From an uncultured Desulfobacterium sp. (lineage in GTDB: Bacteria; Desulfobacterota; Desulfobacteria; Desulfobacterales; Desulfobacteraceae), in contig CAKZLA010000252.1 of the NCBI GenBank assembly GCA_937124525.1, forward strand, positions 1-6,750: DNA of 6,750 nt, given 5' to 3'. Shown piece by piece: positions 1-6,595 of this stretch. How positions within the stretch are numbered: position 1 is the first letter of the stretch; each line of letters begins with the position of its first letter. Made by a program: the position numbers and the translations under genes. The notes beneath the pieces are model-generated. The model saw only the letters and a program-made list of their open reading frames with translations. It did not search any database and had not been told where the DNA came from.

Positions 1-326
1 TTACCCAGCGTATGAACCAGTTCGGCCTTGCCTGGGTTCAGGGCGGACGATTCATTTCAATTTCCCGCCCCTTTGATAAAAAGGACGGGGTTGAATTACT
101 GATGGACCTTTACACCTCCCAAACAGGGGATAAACCCACAACCATCGGTCTGGGGGACAGCCCCAATGACCAGGCAATGCTAAATATTATGGACATTGCC
201 GTGGTTGTGAAATCCATACGGTCGAACCAAGTGATCCTTGATCGTCCGCGCACCGTTATTCGGACAACCCGGCGGGGACCCAGGGGGTGGCAACAAGCGG
301 TGGAAGAAATTTTCAAGATCTATTAA
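1..326 (+). CDS. mannosyl/glucosyl-3-phosphoglycerate phosphatase, C-terminal part (HAD-IIB family)
   Basis: Partial gene. The frame is open to the left edge, with codons for T, Q and R before the first visible ATG at 12, so that ATG is probably internal. About 107 residues are present of a family usually near 260-270, so the nucleophile DxD and the cap domain lie outside the window. Seen: a lysine pair (KKDG) fitting HAD motif III, then GLGDSPND (about nt 147-170), the acidic motif IV loop that binds Mg2+, then DIAVVV and a terminal RGPRGWQQAVEEIF. This order resembles the C-terminus of E. coli YedP and other MpgP proteins. The family removes phosphate from mannosyl- or glucosyl-3-phosphoglycerate in the cytosol. 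Because a GpgS-like synthase begins 28 bases downstream, the glucosyl form (GpgP role) is the likelier substrate; this is inferred from context. Confidence 0.85.
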   Translation, partial: TQRMNQFGLAWVQGGRFISISRPFDKKDGVELLMDLYTSQTGDKPTTIGLGDSPNDQAMLNIMDIAVVVKSIRSNQVILDRPRTVIRTTRRGPRGWQQAVEEIFKIY

Positions 327-340
327 TAAAACCGAGCATT

Positions 341-346
341 AGGAGG
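341..346 (+). promoter_or_regulatory. ribosome binding site deciding a GTG start
   Basis: AGGAGG is a full Shine-Dalgarno match, 8 bases before the GTG at 355. It fixes the non-ATG start of the glucosyl-3-phosphoglycerate synthase. It lies in the short gap after the phosphatase stop codon, which supports co-transcription with separate translation initiation. Confidence 0.8.
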
Positions 347-354
347 TAACTGAC

Positions 355-1578
355 GTGGGAGACTTTCATCAAAACGGTATTATTGCCATACTGCACAATC
401 TTACCCGGCAGCCTGTAGATATTCTGGAAGCGCAGCTGGAGACTTTTTCAAAAACAAGGCGGATGGGCCTGGTGCTGCCATCTTTGTTTTCAGAGCTTGA
501 AGGCGATGCCTTGGAGCAAATCGTCCGGAAATTAAAGGGTGTAAAGTATTTGAATCAGATTGTGATCGGGCTGGACAGGGCGGATCAGGCCCAGTTCAAA
601 CATGCATTGACCTTTTTTTCCCGGCTGCCACAACATCACAGGATTCTCTGGAATGACGGGCCCAGGCTCAGAGCCATTGATGAAAAATTATCAAAATTAA
701 AACTGGCACCCACGGAACCGGGTAAAGGCAGAAATGTATGGTATTGCTTCGGGTATATCATGGCATCCGGCATGACGGATGTCATTGCCCTCCATGACTG
801 CGATATCCTGACCTATGAACGATCTCTCCTGAATCGCTTGATTTATCCGGTTGCCCATCCGGATTTTTCCTATAAATTCTGCAAGGGATACTATGCAAGG
901 TTTACCGAATCAAAGGTCAACGGACGAGTCAGCCGCCTGCTGGTCTCTCCGCTGCTGGCAGCTTTAAAAACAATTTGCAACGCCAATGAATCACTGGATT
1001 ACCTGGAAAGTTTCCGGTATCCTCTGGCTGGAGAGTTTTCCATGCGTACCGATGTACTCGAAGATTTGAGAATGCCCACAGACTGGGGCCTTGAAGTGGG
1101 TATCCTTTACGAAATGAAACGAAACTACAGCACAAACAGAATCTGTCAGGTGGATATTGCAGATACCTATGACCATAAGCACCAGCCCTTGAGCCGGCAG
1201 GATGTGGATTCGGGTCTTTCAAAAATGAGTATCGACATCTCCAAGGCCATCTTCAGAAAGCTGGCGACAGAGGGAGAGGTGTTTTCCATGGAAAAATTCA
1301 GGACCATCAAGGCGACCTATTACCGCAACGCCCTTGATTTTGTGGAAATATACAATAATGATGCAATCATGAACGGGTTGAACCTGGACCGTCATCAGGA
1401 AGAACAGGCTGTGGAATTATTTGCAAAAAATATTCTTTCCGCCGGTCAGCTTTTTCTTGAAGAACCCCACTCAACACCGTTTATTCCGGCATGGAACCGG
1501 GTGAAAAGTGCGGTGCCCGATATCATGGAACAATTGAAAGAAGCGGTTGAAAAAGATTATGAAGAATTCTCAGGTTAA
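355..1578 (+). CDS. gpgS: glucosyl-3-phosphoglycerate synthase (GT81-like, GpgS)
   Basis: A 407-residue cytosolic GT-A glycosyltransferase, expected to transfer glucose from an NDP-glucose to 3-phosphoglycerate, the first step of glucosylglycerate synthesis. Seen: GKGRNVWY (residues 123-130), matching the GKG motif of the donor/acceptor site; HDCDI with the metal-binding D148-x-D150; PLAGE near 223-227, matching the PLxGE segment of the family; DWGLEVGIL (243-251), the GxxVEIGL-like segment; and DHKHQPL (273-279), which may supply the metal-binding histidine. The C-terminal 120 residues look helical. The start is GTG with AGGAGG 8 bases upstream. The phosphatase ends 28 bases before it and the phosphorylase overlaps its 3' end, so the three probably form one operon. 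Mannosyl-3-phosphoglycerate synthase (GT55) is less likely because the motif pattern is GT81. Donor preference (UDP or ADP) cannot be read from the sequence. Confidence 0.85.
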   Translation: MGDFHQNGIIAILHNLTRQPVDILEAQLETFSKTRRMGLVLPSLFSELEGDALEQIVRKLKGVKYLNQIVIGLDRADQAQFKHALTFFSRLPQHHRILWNDGPRLRAIDEKLSKLKLAPTEPGKGRNVWYCFGYIMASGMTDVIALHDCDILTYERSLLNRLIYPVAHPDFSYKFCKGYYARFTESKVNGRVSRLLVSPLLAALKTICNANESLDYLESFRYPLAGEFSMRTDVLEDLRMPTDWGLEVGILYEMKRNYSTNRICQVDIADTYDHKHQPLSRQDVDSGLSKMSIDISKAIFRKLATEGEVFSMEKFRTIKATYYRNALDFVEIYNNDAIMNGLNLDRHQEEQAVELFAKNILSAGQLFLEEPHSTPFIPAWNRVKSAVPDIMEQLKEAVEKDYEEFSG

Positions 1579-3352
1579 CGTGTCTGCCGGGCTGTCCGAA
1601 CGGGTAAAGGATCATCTTAGAAAAATTTATCCTGATACGGATCTTGACTATCTTGCAAAACAGGTGCTTGAGCATTTCAGGCCGCCCTGTAATGCTTTGG
1701 AGGGTAAGCCTTTTGGCAGCGGCTCGCCGCACTGGTCACAGGAAGATATGGTCCTGATAACTTACGCCAACAGTGTGGTTGAACCGGACCAGCGCCCCTT
1801 GGAAACGCTTTGCCGCTTTTTAAAACAATACCTGGAATCGGTGTTTTCCATCATCCACATATTGCCTTTTTTTCCCTTTTCTTCAGATGACGGATTTGCA
1901 GTTATGGATTATTACAAGGTGAATCCAGACGTTGGAGAGTGGAAGGACATTGCATGCATTGCAGACCGCTTTCGGCTGATGTCAGATCTTGTGGTCAACC
2001 ATACATCCTCCAGAAGCGGATGGTTTGAAAATTTTAAAAAAGGCCTTGATCCGGGCAAAAACTATTATGTCACTGCAAATCCTGGAGACGATCTCTCCAA
2101 AGTGGTCCGGCCCAGAACCAGCCCGCTGCTAAATGAAATCCAGACCCCTGCCGGACCGCGTTATGTCTGGTGCACCTTCAGTCATGACCAGGTGGATCTG
2201 GACTTTAAAAATCCCGACGTACTTTTGGAATTCATCTCCATTATCCGATATTATCTTGATAAAGGGGTTCAGGTCTTCAGGCTTGATGCCATTGCCTTTT
2301 TGTGGAAAGAGATAAACACCACCTGCCTCCACCTTGCTCAGACCCATGAAATAATAAAATTATTCCGCACACTTCTCCAGGCCCGTTTTCCCCATGCATT
2401 GTTGATCACCGAAACAAACGTGCCAAGCAAAGAGAATATCTCCTACCTTGGAAACGGGGATCAGGCCCACGTAATATATAATTTTCCGCTGCCGCCCTTT
2501 CTGCTCAATACCCTGATCACCGGCAACAGCGAACTACTGGTTACCTGGCTTGAATCTTTACCCGAAACCCCGCCCGGCGCCACGTTCCTGAATTTTATTG
2601 CCTCCCATGACGGCATTGGGCTAAGACCGGTGGAAGGGTATTTCTCAGCCAAACAGCTGGATCGTCTGATAGACTGCATGAAATCCTTTGGGGGACGAAT
2701 TTCCACCCGGGCGCTAAATGATCATGAATGCAATCCCTATGAAATCAATATAAGCCTGTGGGATGCCCTAAAGGGAACCTGGAAAAATGGTCCGGATCAA
2801 TTTCAGCTTCAGCGATTCATCTGTGCCCACGCAGTCATGCTCTGTTTAAAAGGGATTCCAGCGTTTTACATCCACAGTATACTGGGCACAAAAAACGATT
2901 ATCACCGCCGGGACAACCTTCAGAGCAACCGAGCGGTGAACCGCCACATCTGGGAGTATGACCTCTTGCGCCATGAACTTGACAGTTCTCACAGCCATCA
3001 CCATCAGGTCTTTTACAATCTGACACGCATTGTTGGCATCCGAAAGACCCAGCAGGCCTTTCATCCGGATGCCGAACAACGGGTGTATGATATGGGGTCA
3101 CAGCTGGTGGCTGTTAAAAGAACGGCCGGATCAGGTCAGGGAATGGAAATCCAGACCCTTTTTTGTATTCACAATATATCCGACCGTATAGCAAATATCT
3201 GGGCATCTGTCCTGCCGCCTTTTTGCCGCAGGTTATACGGCACAGATTTGATCACGGGAAAGTCCATTTCCCTGGATCGGGAAATATTTCTGACACCATA
3301 TCAGTTCATGTGGATCCGTTTGGAAAAACGGGCTTGTTCAACAACACGATAA
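1559..3352 (+). CDS. glucosylglycerate phosphorylase-like GH13_18 enzyme
   Basis: About 597 residues from the ATG. An in-frame TTG at 1547 would add four residues. Neither has a strong ribosome binding site, and either start overlaps the end of the synthase gene, suggesting translational coupling. The protein is a sucrose-phosphorylase-family (beta/alpha)8 enzyme that cleaves an alpha-glucoside with phosphate to glucose 1-phosphate. Seen (numbered from the TTG): HILPFFPFSSDDGF (104-117), the Asp nucleophile in VFRLDAIAF (D247), the acid/base Glu in LITETNVP (E289), and the transition-state Asp in ASHDGIGLRP (D355). The segments YNFPLPP, NPYEIN and SILGTKNDY match my recollection of E. coli YcjM, a glucosylglycerate phosphorylase, better than ordinary sucrose phosphorylases. 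The neighbouring gpgS and phosphatase support glucosylglycerate as substrate. It has no signal peptide, so it is cytosolic. A small His-rich patch (SHSHHH, about 481-486) lies outside the core motifs. Sucrose or sucrose 6-phosphate phosphorylase remains possible. Confidence 0.85.
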   Translation: MKNSQVNVSAGLSERVKDHLRKIYPDTDLDYLAKQVLEHFRPPCNALEGKPFGSGSPHWSQEDMVLITYANSVVEPDQRPLETLCRFLKQYLESVFSIIHILPFFPFSSDDGFAVMDYYKVNPDVGEWKDIACIADRFRLMSDLVVNHTSSRSGWFENFKKGLDPGKNYYVTANPGDDLSKVVRPRTSPLLNEIQTPAGPRYVWCTFSHDQVDLDFKNPDVLLEFISIIRYYLDKGVQVFRLDAIAFLWKEINTTCLHLAQTHEIIKLFRTLLQARFPHALLITETNVPSKENISYLGNGDQAHVIYNFPLPPFLLNTLITGNSELLVTWLESLPETPPGATFLNFIASHDGIGLRPVEGYFSAKQLDRLIDCMKSFGGRISTRALNDHECNPYEINISLWDALKGTWKNGPDQFQLQRFICAHAVMLCLKGIPAFYIHSILGTKNDYHRRDNLQSNRAVNRHIWEYDLLRHELDSSHSHHHQVFYNLTRIVGIRKTQQAFHPDAEQRVYDMGSQLVAVKRTAGSGQGMEIQTLFCIHNISDRIANIWASVLPPFCRRLYGTDLITGKSISLDREIFLTPYQFMWIRLEKRACSTTR

Positions 3353-3364
3353 GATCCTGTGGTT

Positions 3365-3426
3365 CGGCTTTTATCAATTGCTGGAGTTTCATGCTGATAT
3401 TTTTCTGCAAGCCGGGGTTCTTTTTT
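3365..3426 (+). terminator. possible weak intrinsic terminator in the convergent gap
   Basis: CGGCTT (3365-3370) can pair with AAGCCG (3410-3415), and a T-rich run ending TTCTTTTTT (3418-3426) follows. The loop is long (39 bases) and the stem short, so this is a weak candidate for ending the glucosylglycerate operon. The gap (3353-3424) separates convergent transcription units and holds nothing else that I recognise. Confidence 0.3.
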
Positions 3427-4669
3427 AGTCAACCATGGGAACTGTTAAACCACCATCCATGAGAAAAAGGATCTTTGCCGAATCTCCCTTGATCTCAATG
3501 GCCTTGTCCAGGGCATCTTGGAGTGAGGCAAACGGCCGGATGAGGAGTTTTTCAATGGTCTCAGGCTCCACATCGGTAACAGCCCACATCTCGGCCCAGA
3601 TCCCGATCTCTGCCATCTTGGCGGCCTTGTGGTAGCCCAGCTTATACCCCTTTTCAATGGTGTCAAGCACCTCCTGGGGAGTGTCGCAGCTACCCAGGAG
3701 ATCGGCAAAGGCCTTGCCGCCGATGCCGCATCGACACTTGGCCACCAGGATCAGAATGCCGTTCTCCTTCAGGGCAAGTTTGGCGTTGTCAATGCCCTTT
3801 TGTGCCTGGTAAAGATCAATGTCGCCGGGGAACTTGACCACGGAGACTACGATGTCGGCCTTCTCCTTGATCGGGGCGGCAAAGACCTCGTTGGCCTTGT
3901 CAATTGCCGCCATAAAAGAGTCGTGGATATCACCGGCGGTGACGGCATAGATGCTGTGGTTCTTGTCAAGCACCGTCATGATGGCAAAAATCTCCTTTTT
4001 CACCACCTTGAGGGCATCCACCATATCCTCGTGCACCGGATTGCCCTCAAGGGCCAGGGCCCGGGCTTCGGGCACCAGGGCAAGCTTGTGGTTCTGCTCA
4101 ATGGTGTTGAATCCTGCTATTCCCGGCAGAAAGGATTTCCTTCCGCCGGTGTAGCCCGCAAAGTAGTGGGGCTCCACCGATCCGATGATGATGATCTTAT
4201 GGGCCTCTACCCCAGCCTTGTTGACATACATCTCGGTGCCGTTGGAACTTTTTCCCAGAAAGACCATATCCTCGGATTTTCTGGCATCATGGACAAGGAT
4301 GTTGTCCTTGATCTTTTCATAGTGATCGCCAAAAATCTGAATATACTCCTCATGGCTCGGGCCCCGATGGGCACCAGTTGCAATGATGAATTTCATCGGA
4401 ATATGGGCCAGTTTATCGTAGATGACGTCCATCACCTGTTTGGTAGGGGTGGGCCGTGTGGCGTCATTGACAATCACCAGAACATCCCTGGCATCCTCCA
4501 GAAAATCCGTGATACTCGGGCTGTTGACCGGGACGTCCAGGGAGTGATTAAGGAGCATTCCAGGCTCCATTATCTCCACTTCGTTGGCTTCAAGAAAGCT
4601 CGTATCAAGCTTGTCACTGATGGTTGCGGTTTTTTCTCCCTCTTTTCCGTAGGGCACCTTTATCTGCAT
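3425..4669 (-). CDS. larA: LarA-family nickel-dependent racemase (lactate racemase-like)
   Basis: 414 residues, the usual LarA length. LarA uses a nickel-pincer nucleotide bound covalently to a lysine and interconverts D- and L-lactate; homologues act on other 2-hydroxyacids. The residues known in the Lactiplantibacillus plantarum enzyme can all be placed here: NDATRPTP (D69, R72), GAHRG (H101), EPHYFAG (H168), GGRKSFLPG (K178, the pincer-linked lysine), QNHK (H194) and LYQAQKG (Y287, Q288, K291). The catalytic set therefore looks complete. No signal peptide or membrane segment is seen. Initiation is by ATG with AAGGA 7 bases upstream. It is the last gene of the - strand group, after the Fe-S/MvhD protein and the flavoprotein remnant, which suggests isomer interconversion for a 2-hydroxyacid dehydrogenase. 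The cofactor genes larB, larC and larE are not in the window. The exact substrate is uncertain because the superfamily is functionally diverse. Confidence 0.85.
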   Translation of the reverse strand: MQIKVPYGKEGEKTATISDKLDTSFLEANEVEIMEPGMLLNHSLDVPVNSPSITDFLEDARDVLVIVNDATRPTPTKQVMDVIYDKLAHIPMKFIIATGAHRGPSHEEYIQIFGDHYEKIKDNILVHDARKSEDMVFLGKSSNGTEMYVNKAGVEAHKIIIIGSVEPHYFAGYTGGRKSFLPGIAGFNTIEQNHKLALVPEARALALEGNPVHEDMVDALKVVKKEIFAIMTVLDKNHSIYAVTAGDIHDSFMAAIDKANEVFAAPIKEKADIVVSVVKFPGDIDLYQAQKGIDNAKLALKENGILILVAKCRCGIGGKAFADLLGSCDTPQEVLDTIEKGYKLGYHKAAKMAEIGIWAEMWAVTDVEPETIEKLLIRPFASLQDALDKAIEIKGDSAKILFLMDGGLTVPMVD

Positions 4670-4676
4670 GATTATT

Positions 4677-4681
4677 TCCTT
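4677..4681 (-). promoter_or_regulatory. ribosome binding site of the larA-like gene
   Basis: On the - strand AAGGA lies 7 bases before the ATG at 4669, just outside the inverted repeat that fills the gap. The gene therefore has its own initiation signal after a 180-base untranslated stretch. Confidence 0.65.
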
Positions 4682-4690
4682 ATTAGTTAT

Positions 4691-4870
4691 TTAAGGGTTA
4701 ACTCAAAAATAAGTTATCAATTTTGGGCGTTGAGTCGCCTGTCCTGCAAAGCGTGAAAATACAGGTATATCGGAAATACGCCGACCATTTTTGTTATAAT
4801 CAGATCACAACGCAGCAGGACAGAACAAATCGGCCACCAAAATGTTAAGTTATTTTTGAGTGAGCCTTAA
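4691..4870. repeat. long imperfect inverted repeat between the Fe-S gene and larA
   Basis: Positions 4702-4747 and the reverse complement of 4815-4860 align without gaps over 46 bases with 31 matches by hand count. The outer 11 bases (CTCAAAAATAA) and inner 9 bases (CTGTCCTGC) are perfect. With a one-base gap the match extends outward to TTAAGG at 4691-4696 and CCTTAA at 4865-4870. The central loop is about 67 bases. The right arm covers the last codons and the TAA stop of the Fe-S gene. In the - strand transcript this would fold into a large hairpin between the two genes. It may be a MITE/ERIC-like palindromic element, or an mRNA structure limiting read-through or protecting a 3' end. No clear target-site duplication is seen. 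The rest of the gap (4670-4849) shows no gene and no convincing promoter. Confidence 0.6.
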
Positions 4871-5815
4871 TGGACCAAGTTTGTTCAATGTTTCCATGAA
4901 CTTGTCTATGGAGGTCTGGAATCCTGCCTTGTCGCCATGGGCGATTTGCACCAGCTGGATTCGCTCCTCATCTATATCCATTGCCTTGAGAAGTTCCCGA
5001 AGGGCTGCCACATGGCTCTTTGCCTTGACATTGCCGTCGTGCTCGCAATCCCCGTCCGGGCAACAGGCCACCAGCACACCCCAGGCGCTCTGGAGAAGCG
5101 GTTCCAGGAGCAGGGGTTTTTCCAGCCGACCACCGCACATGTTGATCAATATCTTGTACTCGGAATCCGCTGCCGGGTCCATGGTGGAGGATTGAAAATC
5201 CGGGTAGTAGGACCAGTTACAGCCGAACACGATGGCCTTGGCATTATCCTTGTCAAGAAAGGTGCCGATCTCATTATTGAGGGAAGAACGGTCGGTGCCG
5301 TAGCCAAGGTTGGTGGAAACTGCCTTATTGGGGCAGACATCCACGCAGATGCCGCAGCTCTGGCACTTGACTGTGTCGGTGACGATCTTGCCGTTGATAA
5401 ATTGCCTTGCCTCATGGGGACAGGCCCTGACGCAGGCAAGGCAGGCGGCGCAGTCTGTGTTGGTAACCGAGGTTGTGCCGGGGGTCTCAAACTGGGTGCC
5501 CTGAAAATCACGTTTGGCATCGGTTATAATATCGGTGAGGGGCACGCCACTTGAGCAGGCGGCAACGCAGCGTCCACAGTAAAAACAAGAGGATATCTTG
5601 TTTGCAATATAGGTTGAAGGCTCCAGCTTTCCTGAGAGTAGCCCATAGGTCATGATCATTTTAGCCCGTGGGGCGTCGGATTCCCATCGTGTATCTTTGA
5701 AAACCGGGCAGTGTTCATAACAGTAGCCGCAGCGGATACAGCTATCCAGGTTGGATTTCCATTTATCAAGGTGTTTTATTTCAAACGGTCGTGTTTCCAT
5801 CGGGGGTGACTCCAT
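4850..5815 (-). CDS. Fe-S electron-transfer protein: HdrC/GlpC-like clusters, ferredoxin domain and MvhD/FlpD domain
   Basis: 321 residues, soluble, no membrane segment. Domains in order: an HdrC/GlcF-like pair of [4Fe-4S] motifs, C26xxC29xxC32xxxC36P and C77xxC80xxC83xxxC87 (the second followed by SSGVP); a 2x[4Fe-4S] ferredoxin domain, C122xxC125xxC128xxxC132P and C151xxC154xxC157xxxC161P; then an MvhD/FlpD domain from about 194 to 314 with FGCNW (C199), NMCGGR (C227) and CCPDGDC (C251, C252, C257), ending in the typical KLGP. MvhD domains carry a [2Fe-2S] cluster and pass electrons to HdrA. The protein probably takes electrons from the flavoprotein encoded 18 bases upstream and delivers them to an Hdr-like complex; this is inference. 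No CCG domain is present, unlike standard GlcF/LldE partners. The start is uncertain: ATG at 5815 lacks a good ribosome site, while an ATG at 5800 (M6) has GGAG nine bases before it. Confidence 0.85.
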   Translation of the reverse strand: MESPPMETRPFEIKHLDKWKSNLDSCIRCGYCYEHCPVFKDTRWESDAPRAKMIMTYGLLSGKLEPSTYIANKISSCFYCGRCVAACSSGVPLTDIITDAKRDFQGTQFETPGTTSVTNTDCAACLACVRACPHEARQFINGKIVTDTVKCQSCGICVDVCPNKAVSTNLGYGTDRSSLNNEIGTFLDKDNAKAIVFGCNWSYYPDFQSSTMDPAADSEYKILINMCGGRLEKPLLLEPLLQSAWGVLVACCPDGDCEHDGNVKAKSHVAALRELLKAMDIDEERIQLVQIAHGDKAGFQTSIDKFMETLNKLGPLRLTQK

Positions 5816-5833
5816 TTACGTTCAAGGTCAATG

Positions 5834-6595
5834 TCAGGCAATCGTGTACCTGAGGTCGGTTGCTGTTACCCAGTCTTCATGGGCATCCATCAGCTTGCCG
5901 GGATTAAGGATGTTGTTGGGATCAAAGGCTTTTTTGATGTTTCTCATCAGGTCCAAACTGTCCTTTTTCTCCGCCTTAAAGGCCGAGGCCTTTGATATAC
6001 CGATGCCGTGTTCCGCCGATGTGGTCCCCTTGACCGAACGGACATATTCGTAGATTTCGGCAACCGCATTTCTTGCCGATTCCCACTGATCCTGGCGGGT
6101 GGGTTCCATGAGGATCTTGGTGTGCATGCACCCTGAACCGCAATGGCCGTAGGCGGTCATAATGATGTTGTTCCTGGCTGCAATCTCATGGATTGTTTTT
6201 GCTGTTTCAGCCATTTTAGAGTAGGGAACGGCCATGTCGTCGGCAAGGGAGGTGCTTGAGAGCACATCGCTAAATTTTGAAAGTGCGGGAAACAATTTTT
6301 TTCTCCCAAGAAAAATCTTGGCCCGTTCCTTGGGATCATAACTGCTGGTGAGCCCTGTGCCATTGTGCTTTTTACACACCTCCTGCATGACGTTGATCTG
6401 ATAGTCCACGGCTTCTTTTACCATGTCGTCGGCCTCGTAGAGAAGCACTGCCTCCACCTCGGGAAGCCCCAGATCCATGGTTTTGTTCACGGCTTTGATG
6501 GCAACGCTGTCAACAAGTTCCAGCATGGACAAAGAGTGAGCAACTACTCCGCAAATGCATTCAGAAATGAAGCGACGAGAGTTAGGAGAAGTCAT
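5834..6595 (-). pseudogene. FAD-linked 2-hydroxyacid oxidase/dehydrogenase (GlcD/Dld type), C-terminal half only
   Basis: 253 residues, whereas GlcD/D-lactate dehydrogenase proteins usually have about 450-470; the whole N-terminal FAD-binding (PCMH) domain is absent. Recognisable FAD-oxidase C-terminal features run from about residue 16: SMLELVD, FLGRKKLFPAL (95-105), DDMAVPYSKMAE (119-130), YGHCGSGCMH (149-158, in place of the usual GHAGDGNLH), TSAEHGIG (192-199) and DPNNILNPGKL (225-235). The family oxidises lactate, glycolate or related 2-hydroxyacids. The listed ATG has no Shine-Dalgarno sequence and follows an in-frame TAA directly, so it is probably not a true start. None of the three - strand frames in the 155 bases beyond shows FAD-domain motifs. 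The gene ends 18 bases before the Fe-S gene, fitting a flavin/Fe-S enzyme pair. It could be a remnant after deletion or insertion, or an assembly join; a stand-alone functional C-terminal protein is less likely. Confidence 0.75.

Noticed and set aside
12..326. A complete short phosphatase starting at the ATG at 12
   Set aside because: The frame is open to the window edge and the family is much longer, so this ATG is internal to a truncated view of the gene.
4670..4720. Possible - strand promoter for larA (TTGATA with an AT-rich downstream box)
   Set aside because: The best spacing is about 20 bases and the -10 match is poor, so I could not support a promoter call.
3629..4756. 375-codon + strand open frame opposite the LarA gene
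   Set aside because: It is antisense to a protein with complete LarA catalytic motifs and its product shows no coherent domain; long antisense frames are common opposite GC-rich genes.
4795..4800. TATAAT on the + strand in the intergenic palindrome loop
   Set aside because: There is no acceptable -35 element at the right spacing and no + strand gene downstream.
4937..5554. 205-codon + strand open frame opposite the Fe-S gene
   Set aside because: The - strand frame contains four perfect [4Fe-4S] motifs plus MvhD cysteines; the antisense product has no recognisable motif.
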